Shown in pieces: positions 46,679 through 58,892 of a stretch of DNA of 64,000 bases. The notes beneath the pieces were generated by a model, which had not been told where the DNA came from, made no database searches, and worked only from the letters and a program-made list of their open reading frames with translations. The DNA is from Allium sativum (taxonomy: Eukaryota; Streptophyta; Magnoliopsida; Asparagales; Amaryllidaceae). The translations under genes and the position numbers were made by a program. Location: the NCBI GenBank assembly GCA_030737875.1, contig CM060922.1, positions 760,007,603-760,071,602 of the forward strand, read 5' to 3'. How positions within the stretch are numbered: position 1 is the first letter of the stretch; the number at the start of each line of letters is the position of its first letter.

Positions 46679-48600
46679 TATAACGGCCCAGATTTTTAAC
46701 CGTTTTATTTAATATTTTAAAATGGAGTTAATAATTGTTTTAGAATTTAAAAAGCTTGAATTTAATAATTTTGAATATTTTATTAATATAAATAATAAAA
46801 TAATATTTAAAATTCTAGAATGGTCGGAATTTGTTGAATTTGCAATATAATGTGAGTCAGCAACATAAAAGGATTTAATATTGTTCGGTTTTGAATTATA
46901 TTAACGATTTCATTTATTAAACGATGTTTAAACGTTTAATTTATAATTTAATTATAAAACGAACTGCAGCAGCGCGGTACTTCATAACATTACGTTTTGA
47001 AATTTAAATGGTTGTACAGGATCCAATATAAGTCGGATTTCTTTGAAACAAGAAGCGTTTGAATCTATTGGATATTTTTTTTCTAATAGAAGAGAAAAAT
47101 TCGAGTTTTCATATTGTAGATTTTGTTTTATGTCTAAATCAAATTTCAAATAGTCGCAATGAAATTCGTTTATAAATTATAATGTTTATTCATACAAAAT
47201 AAAAGAGTATTTTATTTTATTTAATATCGATTTGGATTATAATTCAGCCAGAGATGATGTATTGCGAAACTATATGAAATTCTGGTCAAGTACGGCCGAT
47301 TATAATATTTTAATATTATTATATTGAGGTGTTTTTAAATTGATTTATTATAATGTAAAATGGACCTTTAAAAAGGGACTTTATTCGAACATTCTCCGTT
47401 TTCAGTGAAACAAACTTTATTAAGGCCGCAATAGCTAATTATTGCTAAATTTCAAGTTTCGCATCAATTGGAGTTAACTTGTGAGCATAGCAAAATTAAA
47501 TGCAAATAAATCAACCATTTGGACTCGAATGAGCGTCGTTTGAGAAAACATACTCGGTTTTCGATGAAACAAGTTTCATTAGGACCATAACGTCGAATTA
47601 TACCATGATGTCCATTTTCGTCACGTACGAAGTTTGTATGTGAGCACAATAATGAATAAACAACGTTCAGAAATGACGATTGGCACGAAATAAAAATTGT
47701 TAGTCATCATCGTTCGTCACATCAACTTAAAATATTATTTTTACAATTATATATACTAACCTAATCTCAGCCAACTCCATTCAACCGTTCACCTCAATTC
47801 TAATTTCTCAGAGAACACCCTATCTACAAAAAAATTTATATCTCTATTTCTAGCATGAACTGATCCAAACTTTCTACACGAAAGTTGAAGATCTAGACGA
47901 GATCTACCTACAGTAAAAATTTGGTGAGCTATCGTGGCCTGTGGTGGCCTGAATCGGCCAATAACTGAAGAAAACTGGCTTCGTTTTTCATAAATTTGGT
48001 GGAGTTGGAGATATTTTCAAGGGATGAATTCAAAATCAAAGTTGTTCAGGACAAGGAGGGGTAGGTTTTCTCTTTTGGGTCGAAAGCCTGACGTTGCCTG
48101 TGGTGGCGTAGAATTCGAAGTGATTGGGGTTGACATTTTCTGGGTTTTGTTTCGAAGTTACGATCGGAATGTGGGCTTTTTCTAGTGATGAGGGCCTAAC
48201 TGGGTGGAGTTGTTTGATGGTCTATGGAAGGGGCTTAGGTGGACATTCGTTTGGTGGAGGTCTGGTCAGCTTAGGTGGTTCGTGGTAGCAGATATGACGG
48301 CATGAACGGAACTGGGGACGATGGGTTTTCTAGCGACGTCGGTCAACCTGGTGGCTCGGGGTTCTTGGCGGTTGGAGCTGGCGTCAAGGCGGTGACATGG
48401 GCAGGTCGAGGGTCGGTCGTAGTTCATCAGAGCGGCGACAAGGGGGCCTTCAAGGACTGGTGTTCGAGATAGTGTATATCGAAGAAGGAGGATCAGAGAA
48501 AATTCGGGTTCAGGTGAAAGTAAACTATCGGGTTTCAGAACAACCAAAAAGGGAAACCGCGTGAACAATTATAACCAGGCTGACATGGACGGTTTTTAAG
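46679..48600 (+). repeat. Old gypsy LTR, family E (copy 2)
   Basis: The start TATAACGGCCCAGA at 46679 is the inverse of the GGTCGTTATA end seen at 20703. 47040-47690 aligns with 8440-9110. A TATA-like TATATATACTAACC near 47750 is followed by a G-rich stretch (47930-48540) that resembles an LTR leader. The right boundary near 48600 is uncertain. The open frames at 48266-48568 in both directions have no recognisable product. Confidence 0.5.
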
Positions 48601-51600
48601 TTTAAGGTTAAAATTTATTAATTTAATTATATTAATTTATATATATACCATATAATCATGATAACTTGACCATATGTTGTCAGAATCTTGCGAAACCAGT
48701 TACGTTGGAATCGCAGTGAAAAGCACTACGCTGCTTAAGTTCGGACAAGATTGGAAGCAAATGGATTTTCATTTAATTTTGAACACTCATTTAAAATTGA
48801 ATGAAACGACGCATGCATCGATTTTCAAAAATAAATTGAGTTAACTCTCACACATTTCTGGAATTCAATGATGTGATTAAATTCATACAATTAAAATTTA
48901 CCGTTTATAGTATAAATTGGTTGCCTTGGATTCTATTTGTCTGTTATTGGTTGACATTAAATATATTTACGTCATTTTAAATGTATTGGATGAAATTTCT
49001 ATCTGTTACTTATATTGGAAAGCGGGAACCAAATCAATTTGGTTGCGACATCTGTCCCCTTTGGATTCACGCATTTCTCCCTTTTCAGTTGTCATCGATT
49101 AGGCAAACAGACAGTTCAATTGCGTTCCCTAATCCTTCCCCAAATCGACATGCCCTCCGCTGCTCGGCCGTATTGAACCGTAATTAATGCAGTACACCAC
49201 CGTCCTTCTGCCACTGCCCGTTATAGCATCGTTCCAACTCTCTCTTCCTCTCAAAATGATGTTGAGACTCCCAATTTAATATCGACGGAAACTTTCCACG
49301 GACAACCTCTTCTCTCCTTCAGCCTTTCTTCACACTCCGATTCGACCACTCAACCCTGTCGCATACGTACCTAGAAGATTCTACTTATTAAGGTACTGTT
49401 TTTCCTCTTTTTTTCTAACTTGACCTGCTTTACTTATTTCGTTCGAATTAAACGAATTCTTTTTACACACCAATTAATTTGGGTTCAGTACACCGTCTGT
49501 CGATGTTGCTACAAAATTTTCCGTGATTTTGGGTCATACGACGTATTAAACCTAAATGGACCGTACTAATTCTTATTACTCACTGACTGCTGCATGTATG
49601 TTTTTGATCAAATAATCATTCAGTTCGTATTTTGTTCTATTGAACAGCTATGTTTTGACTGCCTAATTTGTTTGTGTTTTCTACATGTTCTATTTTTTTA
49701 TTCAACTACTCCACTTCCGCTTTCCTGATATTTAAACGATATTTATGGAAATACAGTCAATAGTCTTCATATGCAACTAGCTGTCTAAATGTAACAAAGA
49801 CTCATGTATTATGTCTCTACTTCAATTTTAACATAAGCATCTTCTTGAATAAAAGATGATTTTTGTTGAAGAAAAATTAGACTGTAAGAAATTTAAATTA
49901 TTCCTGCTGTTGTCATTTACACGTTTAATTTCGGTAAATTTTTCCATCAGATGACAGTACTATGCTCTAATTTGACAATATACCTATTTCATTCATTGAA
50001 TCCAGCATTTCTTCCAGTATAGTTTAACAATCTCAAAGTCTTACTATTTCCTATCAGTATTAAACAGCACCTTCTGTAAATCACAATGAACTCTTAACAG
50101 GTATTATATATTCAAATATTCTCAAAATTTAGTCCACTAACACGTTTACGAATGGTTCATTAATGTTTTAAAAAAAGCTATACTAATTTACCTGTTTGGT
50201 TCACACGTAGAAATATATAGTTACAAATTGTAAATGCATGTGATAAACTAAATGCGTCAAACTGACATGTAAAGGAGCAGTAAATACGATAAAATATCAC
50301 TTCTTTAAAACATTTATCATTTCTTTTTTAAATCATGTAAGTACTAGAAAACAATGAATTCATAACCAGTCGCAATATAGATACCTTATTACCATACAAC
50401 AAGCATAAAGTTTACGAATAATAAAATTATATTAATATGAACATCAACAAGTAGTATATACAAAAATTCTGTTATGCCTAATAATAGTTGTCACACGCGT
50501 TCCTACATAAAGTTGAGGTTGATAGTTGTCTATGCTTCCTCGCTTTTCCGCGTGACACTTTCTACATATCTAACTGTGCTGATTAACAATAGTGCATATA
50601 ACACCTGCATAGTATAACATCTGTGCTGATTTCTCTGCAGCGTATTGGTATTACAACTTAATTTTATATGTCAACATTTTATGTTTCATGATTTGCTAAC
50701 CATTGTATTCTTATTGTGGTTTCGTAACAGCTGGTGGTGAGAACAACGACAATCTAGGATTTCCGATTTCAATGTCAATACTGTAGGAAAGGAGTAAAGG
50801 TGGTATCTTATGTAAACATGGTATTGTAATAAACTAACTCATTAGGTATGTACTATTCATGCACTTATGTCAGTGTAATCAAGTTACTTTCTTTGACGAT
50901 GATTGCAGGTCGGTCATAAAAAGCTTAGAGTACAGTAATTTACAACGAGGAAGTAGAGGACAGCAGGGTTCAGTTAACACATTGGCATGGTCCAATATAA
51001 GACATGAGATTATATTATTTGACAAATGTATCTACTACAAATTTACTGCGCTGCATTAAGATATTGAGCTACAATAATCTTGCATCACTGATATAGATAG
51101 TTCCTGGTTTATTTGCCACCGGTTGTTGCCACTGAAGGTTTCCACTCATAAATTTGAAATAATTGGTGAGTTTTTCTACGTTAAGCGAGTAATGTGGTTA
51201 AACAGTCTACTGCCATGCTACAATTATGACAATACAAAACTTGCTTCTACATTTAAAACTTGCATCTACATTTAAATCTTTGAAACCCAGATTGATAGTA
51301 TGTAAAATAGCATCCTTGATTGTGTCGAAAGTTCATGTTCAATTGTTAGAGGTATCAACACTTAGTCTACCCATATCGATTGTACAACAATTTCTATTTT
51401 GGCATTGAATTAAACTCATATTCACAGCCGATTATTATTCTGCTTCAACCCGTTCATGTAAGTCAAACGTATATTTGCATCTTATTTTAGTTTATTCACT
51501 TGGTATGCTGGTTCCTAATATAAACCACAAGTAAGAGGCCAGATAGTAAATACGTCCTCTGTTACTGGCTTTACGGTTACTATATATTTTTATCTCATTC

Positions 51601-52457
51601 ATTTCTCCATTATTAAAAGTATGTATTTGTTTCCAATTAATTGTTATTTTTGATACTTATCATCAAAAATTTTTTTTTACAAGTTTCAAAAGGTTCCTAC
51701 TTTTTTTAATACTTTTTCAGTAGACATATTAGGTAAAAAAAAAAAAAAAAATTTGCCGCAGAACCAATATGTCTCATTTCTAAACCACTATATCTTTCAC
51801 CAACGGAAACATATGTTGGATTTGCTACTACAAGCAGCAAGGCTTGAACTTTTGCAATGGAAAAAAGGTCATGAGCTATGAAAAATAAACATAGCATTCC
51901 CGGAATTGTATATGCTAACTATCATATTTGAAAAATGTTTTTATGATCCCTTTATTTGAGCTATCCAATAAGTTTGACTTTGTATTGGTTGGTCTTATTG
52001 CTTTACCAAGCTGAGCATTCTGCTATTTTTATTCTCACTATAATTACGTGCAAATCATCAATAATTTATTGGGCGCTTCTACCGAGTAAAATGTTATATT
52101 TGCGAAGGAGATAATACCATTAGATGTAGTTGTTAATAATATACATTATCGCTAACACGTAATTTGCTGAGAATTACTGTAACATATAGTTGGTAAATAT
52201 CTTAGTATATAACTAGAAATCGAAATTTAGTGCACTATTTAAACATAGAGTTATCGCCCAAAACACTGACTTATGTACTAGAACAAAATAGCTATGTTCG
52301 GTTTGTGCAGTTCATCGTAACCATATAACTTTAATGCCACTCATTCAACTCCCGGAACTTCTTCGTAGTGCCCCGAATTGAATCTCTTTTAGAAAGAAGA
52401 TCTTTTGTCTCATGGTAGCCTGCAAGAATTGGGGCCTCACAATCACTAGCCAATATC
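48601..52457. other. AT-rich region without a recognisable gene
   Basis: A pyrimidine-rich stretch at 49110-49400 resembles a plant 5' UTR or exon-1 region, and several GT/AG-like signals follow, but I could not join any exons into a known protein. 52330-52440 has higher GC and could belong to the plastid insertion that follows; I could not assign it. Confidence 0.3.
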
Positions 52458-52632
52458 CAATATAAATTGTAGCTATCTGTTCTTCCACAGTAAGGGGGTC
52501 TGATTGGGATTGTTTAAGCAACTCGCGACTTTCCCTTCAACTGACCTATTTTTGAATTCGAAATTGAAAAATGAGATTATTCAGGAATACGCATTGAATG
52601 CTGAGATTACGCATGAAATTTCTGGTAGTAGA
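52458..52632 (-). pseudogene. Mosaic plastid DNA insertion: atpA and ycf1 pieces
   Basis: On the minus strand 52528-52458 reads RELLKQSQSDPLTVEEQIAT, matching the plastid ATP synthase alpha subunit (usual text LLKQSQSAPLTVEEQI). 52632-52563 reads [20 protein letters not shown], matching the N-terminal part of plastid Ycf1. The two genes are far apart in plastid genomes, so this is two short fragments joined during or before nuclear insertion. About 30 bp of unassigned sequence separates them. Both are far too short to function. The match is from memory of these conserved proteins. Confidence 0.75.
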
Positions 52633-53041
52633 CCTTTCGAAGATATCTTCCTTCTCGTCGGGTGATAATAAATTGTATTTTTTATTGCATTGCAATGATT
52701 CTTTTAACCCCTTCTACTCATCTTCCTATTTTTTCTTTTTTCTGTAAGACAATCAAAAATAAAAATATGCCCATAAAACGATTAGTTCTATTAATAATGT
52801 TCTACTATCAGTAACGCATATGGTATTGATGATACATGCATGTACTATGCGTGTTCATGACAAAACATTCATAGCCTAATAGTAATCAACCCAGGTTGTC
52901 AAACTTAGATTCAAATCGGAAATCGTAGTCTTCATATTTTGACTCAGATTGGATTTAAATCGTGAATCATAGATTTAATTTATTTTATGTTATATATACA
53001 TTTATTTAGTATATACATGTTTGTCTAATTATGTATGTTCG

Positions 53042-53103
<62 letters not shown>

Positions 53104-54060
53104 ACTTGACATCTATCCTCCTTTTTCACACCCTTTCTTTCTTCTCCGTCTGTCCTTTTGTACAAAACTGAAAGTCCAACCGCTTTTTGTTCCGTCTCTC
53201 GACATTTCCTTCCGCTATCGAATTATCACCCATTTTACCACCCCTAATTAAACAGCGCACAGGACCAAAATTTCCCCCTTTTTCCACCTCCACCATGACT
53301 CCCTATTCAGTGGTGAATCTGGTGATAAATCAACGTCCGACAATATAACACCTCCTGCTATTACAGTCTTCCAAAACTGATTGATCCCTTCATTCCTGGT
53401 TCAATTTGACGCCTTTCTCTTGCCTAACAAATCAACCGACGCCATTGTACTGCCATTATTCTCTGCCTACAAAGCCCCAGTTCGTTGGACCAGATTGTGC
53501 GATAACCCGCTGGAATCGTTTACCTTGCTGGTACGATGTTCACCATCCTTTACTCAACTTCTATTTCTAATCAACAGTTATCTTCTTACTTCGGTTCTCA
53601 GCACATTTTATGTCCTAACTGGCTTTTTGACCATTTCCCTGACTTTTTTTTTTTCAGTTTATGTAGTACCCAAAAACACCGAACGTCTTTCAAGGACAAG
53701 AAGGCAAGGGATATCGGTCTTTCTTCTTACACTCCTGTAAGGTAGCATCCTAATTTTATTGCTCTTAGATGGTTTTGCATCTTAACCATTGACATTATGC
53801 ACGTTGTTTCCCAGTTGACACTGTTCTCTGATATTTCCTGTAATTCTATTTTATTGGTGGAGTTTGGTACTGAAAAATACCTATATCTCCTCCTGTTTTG
53901 TTGAACTTATTCTGGGTATCTAAAGTAAAACTGACAGTACATAGGCAGATGAATTATCTGTCAATCAAATAATGATATCTGTGCACTCTACTAACATGCT
54001 ATGAAACATAATGGACATTACAAATACAAATACAATTTCAAACAATAATATCTCCTTCAT
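52633..54060. other. Spacer with a TA microsatellite, no recognisable gene
   Basis: (TA)n runs at 53043-53099. 53110-53750 is pyrimidine-rich and less AT-rich, with an open frame 53381-53740 lacking recognisable motifs. I see no support for a gene. Confidence 0.35.
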
Positions 54061-56270
54061 CTGAGATACACATACTTAAGTTAAAAAAAAAGGGTGAATT
54101 GCAATTGTGTTGCAACTGTCAGCTGTTATGACTCATTTTTTTTTCCAATGTTTTCGATCCTATATTAGCTTGGGTTAACAATGAGTTTGTTTACGTCAAA
54201 GGCCATGTTCTGCTGGAAATGACAATTTGCCGCATCAGTGGTTTTCCTAACATCTTCGACCGTGGATACTAAAATTGATATTTACTATTTCTTTTCAACC
54301 AACTAAAAAAAGATAAGAATCTGATTTACCTTTGTTTCTGTTTTTCAAATGGTACTTGAATATTTAGCCTAATTTTATTTTATTTACTGTAAACCATCGA
54401 CATATTCTACTGCACTTGCACCTGAAGTTAATGTGTGTTAATACACACTTTATTAAATTATTATTTCTCCCCCACATTGAATTGCATAGATGCGTGGAAT
54501 AAATTATCGATTTCACCCCTAATCTATTACTTATAGTGGAAGGAGAAACCATACATTTTACTGTCATCACGTGGCATTAATATCTATCGTATTGATGAAC
54601 CAAGCAGTAATAAGTTGAGCAGTTATTCTAAGTTTCGATTTTTATCAATATTACTACTCTAATTCCCCAAATGAAAACCTAAGATCATACCAAACAAGAT
54701 ATAATTTTGTCTAAATTGTCCATTCTCCCAACATGCTACTAACACATAAATTTCGGTCAACAACAATTATCTTCGTCTTATAACCAACAGATTTTCAGTG
54801 TCCTCCGCACTTTTGGATTTCAATTTTTTCACCCATTTCAGTCTGTCTGACATCTTGGAAATAGATGTGATTTACTGTTCCTTCTGCAAGACTAATAAAG
54901 AGTTAGGGAGTAAAAATGTTTCCTATGTAAGTCCTTGCCTCTTTCAATGTCTGAGAAAGTTTACTCTTCTATCCAGTTGTGTTGTGTAGAAATGTCAATG
55001 CGTATAATTTATTATTGACTGTGCTACTTTATTAGACATAACCATTAATTTTCTAATTAAATCTGTTAATTTCTCATACAATGGTGTTGTCAATATGTTT
55101 GTCAGATTGTATGAGAGTGGTCCATGAGTTCAAATCTGTGTTTGTCAAGTTGATAAATTCAAATCCATGAGATACACATACTTAAGTTAAAAAAAAAGGG
55201 TGAATTGCAATTGTGTTGCAACTGTCAGCTGTTATGACTCATTTTTTTTCCAATGTTTTCGATCCTATATTAGCTTGGGTTAACAATGAGTTTGTTTACG
55301 TCAAAGGCCATGTTCTGCTGGAAATGACAATTTGCCGCATCAGTGGTTTTCCTAACTTCTTCGACCGTGGATACTAAAATTGATATTTACTATTTCTTTT
55401 CAACCAACTAAAAAAAGATAAGAATCTGATTTACTTTTGTTTCTGTTTTTCAAATGGTACTTGAATATTTAGCCTAATTTTATTTTATTTACTGTAAACC
55501 ATCGACATATTCTACTGCACTTGCATCTGAAGTTAATGTATGTTAATACACACTTTATTAAATTATTATTTCTCCCCCACATTGAATTGCATAGATGCGT
55601 GGAATAAATTATCGATTTCACCCCTAATCTATTACTTATAGTGGAAGGAGAAACCATACATTTTACTGTCATCACGTGGCATTAATATCTATCGTATTGA
55701 TGAACCAAGCAGTAATAAGTTGAGCAGTTATTCTAAGTTTCGATTTTTATCAATATTACTACTCTAATTCCCCAAATGAAAACCTAAGATCATACCAAAC
55801 AAGATATAATTTTGTCTAAATTGTCCATTCTCCCAACATGCTACTAACACATAAATTTCGGTCAACAACAATTATCTTCGTCTTATAACCAACAGATTTT
55901 CAGTGTCCTCCGCACTTTTGGATTTCAATTTTTTCACCCATTTCAGTCTGTCTGACATCTTGGAAATAGATGTGATTTACTGTTCCTTCTGCAAGACTAA
56001 TAAAGAGTTAGGGAGTAAAAATGTTTCCTATGTAAGTCCTTGCCTCTTTCAATGTCTGAGAAAGTTTACTCTTCTATCCAGTTGTGTTGTGTAGAAATGT
56101 CAATGCGTATAATTTATTATTGACTGTGCTACTTTATTAGACATAACCATTAATTTTCTAATTAAATCTGTTAATTTCTCATACAATGGTGTTGTCAATA
56201 TGTTTGTCAGATTGTATGAGAGTGGTCCATGAGTTCAAATCTGTGTTTGTCAAGTTGATAAATTCAAATT
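54061..56270. repeat. Tandem duplication, two 1105-bp copies
   Basis: 54061-55165 and 55166-56270 are nearly identical head-to-tail copies, both starting GAGATACACATACTTAAG. Only a handful of base changes and one T-run length change were seen. Each copy carries the same 63-codon frame (54798-54989; 55903-56094) with IYCSFCKTNKELGSKN, ending near a splice-donor-like TATGTAAGT. No protein family is recognised. Confidence 0.92.
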
Positions 56271-58147
56271 TTAATAACATAAGCTCAATTTTGTACTGCT
56301 GTACATTTTAGCATTTAAAAAAAAAAAAACTATAGCATAATTCAGAAAATGAACAAATATTTTAGTTTGACATTGATATAACATGTAAGGTATATAATTT
56401 GTTTAATTCAACCATAACATGTATTATGATTTTATTTTTATGAATACTTTAGTGGGTAATAGTATGTAATTTATTTACTTATGTCATGTCCGTATTATAA
56501 GTCATAAATACTTAAATAACGGTTGACAATATAATTATTTTACTTTATATGATAGCTTTTAGATACAAATCTCCATAACCTTAACAAAAGTCATCCACCA
56601 ATACTTTGTAAGTAAAAGCCTCAATAATTAGTTTAAAATCAAGTTTTTTTCTATTATCATAAATTCTTCCCATTAATTTTCAACCTTTGTTAAACGTATG
56701 TTATTTTGATTGCTTACATTTTGGTATGAATTTCAATGTTGTTTGGAGATAAATTTGACATATTTTTATTTTACATTGGGTTTCCATTATCAACCCATAC
56801 TAAAAATTTCTTTTTCAACTGAGTTAAAAAGTTAATTGGTACTTCTTAAATTTTTAACTGGTAGGTCTGCTTGGATATATTAATAGTGCAAGCTAGGAGA
56901 TTTGTCATTGATACTCTGAGTGACTGCTAATTTTCCATATAAATGACAACATCTGACATTTAATTCGTCCCCTATGTAAAATTTAGTGCAGGCAGGATAT
57001 TATATGAAATTGTAGGCCTTGGTTCAACATTCATTACCATTACTTGCATGTTTATCTTGGATGACTTGGTTTACCAATGAATTCCAGTGGACAGTGATAT
57101 ATGGCTATGCTAAAAAGCACTTGGTTTGCATATTTTAACTTCCCTTTGGGTTGAACGAGTGTTTTTCAATTATTTTATATCTCATTCCAATATCTACAAA
57201 TTGAAATGTTTTTTAGTTCCTTTTGGGATAACTGAAAGGACTTTAACAGGCAGTAGGGGAACATATGTAGATAATATTGGATGAATACTATCTCATTGGT
57301 ATATTTTAACTGTCCCTTTGGAAAAAATGGAAGGACTTTAACAGGAAGTACGGGGATGGTTATATGGTTATATATGTATGTATGTTTTCATCATCAATAA
57401 ATGAAAAGACATTTCAAAACTGGAACTACCCTCATTTAGTTGCATCTTTTAAATTTGAATTTCACAATTATTAACTAGAATATGCTTATAAATATGTTGA
57501 GCAGTTCCCTAATTATTGCAAAATAGTTGTTTAAATTAGTGTAATATCTTATAACATTTTGTCATATGTTGTAGATCGTTGATGTTTGATTCGCTCCCAG
57601 CTCGGGGAATATATCGTATGGAAGTTTGTCAAGAAAGATGGACTGAAATGATCCCAATTTTCTGCATCACTTCTTTATTTGTATCTCCTTAAAAAAATTC
57701 ATTTATTTTTTGTATCATGTCTTTATGTTACATTGCTTCCAAATATAATCCTTAGCCACATATTGGAGTGCACTGCTGAATTGAAGTATAATGAAGTGGA
57801 ACCAATCCACGGTAAAACTGCAAAAATAATAATTAAACGCAAACCATTTATTTTTAAGTAGAAACAAGTAAACTTTACTTGCACTATGTATTACGGAGTG
57901 ATTAATTCATAAGATTTAAGCTTTGGCAAACTAATTCTTCATTCAAATAAGTGCCTAAAACTTGAATGACATTCCTTTATATTCAGCTTATTTTTTTATA
58001 AGCCCTAAATCTACAAGATATAGCTTGAGTGATTTAATATTATCTTATTCAATCAACAATGTAAGAGTGCATAACTATTTGTCTACGATAGGACTATACA
58101 ATGCACTTCTCTCCTCTTCATATTGGCTTCAATTAAGCTGAAAAATT
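56271..58147. other. AT-rich spacer, no gene
   Basis: No coding signal. Around 57125-57350 a motif TATTTTAACT..CCCTTTGG followed by GGACTTTAACAGG..GTA.GGG recurs two to three times in degenerate form. Confidence 0.4.
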
Positions 58148-58155
58148 ATCCATAG

Positions 58156-58884
58156 CAGTGTATTAAAAAACGCGCCTCAGGCGCGCCTCGAGGCGGTGCC
58201 TGAAACGCCTGGAGGCGTGTTTCAAAAGGCGGTTTCCTCCTGAGGCTTACGCCTCAGTGGATTGAGGCGTGGAAATCGCCAAAAACGCACGCCTCAGAGC
58301 CTCAACTATCTGAGGCGTGCGTTTATATAAAAAAAAACCCTAACGTACCTTCACTGGAATCGAAATCAATTGGAACATGAATCGAAATCGATTCCTATTT
58401 GGAATCGAACTCGATTCCTTAACTGGAATCGAGCTCGATTCCAGTTAAGGAATCGAAATCGATTCCTTAACAGGAATCGAAATCGATTCCTGTTAAGGAA
58501 TCGAGTTCCATTCCTTTGAAGGAATCGAACTCGATTCCTTAACAGGAATTGAAATCGATTCCTGTCAAGGAATCGAGTTCCATTCCTGGAATCGATTTTG
58601 GAAGAGAGTTTTTTTTTTTTGTTGTCTTTTTTTTTTTTTAAACTGTGCTAATGCACTTTTTATGGTTCTGCTTTTTTTTTTTTTCTGGTCTTTTTTTTTT
58701 TTAAGCACTATCTTGAATACAGAGTGCAGTTTATGTATTTTTTTTCATTTTTTGGGATGTCCAGGCTAGTTTAAAAATGAGCAAACGCCTCATCTTTCCC
58801 CGAAAGGCTTACGCGTCGAGGCTTACGCCTCGCCTCATGGACCCGAAAACGCCTCGCGTACGCCTTTTGCGTTTTAAAACATTG
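58156..58884. mobile_element. Non-autonomous hAT-type transposon filled with palindromes
   Basis: 729 bp flanked by perfect 8-bp duplications ATCCATAG (58148-58155 and 58885-58892), the size made by hAT transposases. The ends are imperfect inverted repeats: CAGTGTATTAAAAAAC on the left and CAATGTTTTAAAACGC read inward from the right. Subterminal regions on both sides are dense in GCCTC/GAGGC motifs. The centre is a run of about eleven GGAATCGANNTCGATTCC-like palindromes, then long T tracts. There is no transposase, so mobility would depend on an autonomous relative. Confidence 0.85.
58359..58600. repeat. Array of about eleven short palindromes
   Basis: Each unit is close to GGAATCGA-AA/AC/GC/GT-TCGATTCC. 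The best ones extend alternately to TTAAGG...CCTTAA and CAGG...CCTG. Neighbouring units are fused with almost no spacer, so single units, pairs or the whole array could fold. Confidence 0.85.
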
Positions 58885-58892
58885 ATCCATAG

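Noticed and set aside
48266..48568. GC-richer overlapping open frames on both strands
   Set aside because: They lie in the presumed leader of a family-E LTR and show no domain.
52330..52440. Further plastid fragment next to atpA
   Set aside because: Composition fits, but I could not match it to any plastid gene from memory, so it is left unassigned.
53381..53740. 119-codon open frame after a pyrimidine-rich stretch
   Set aside because: No recognised motif, low-complexity Ser/Leu/Phe composition and no supporting exon; not called as a gene.
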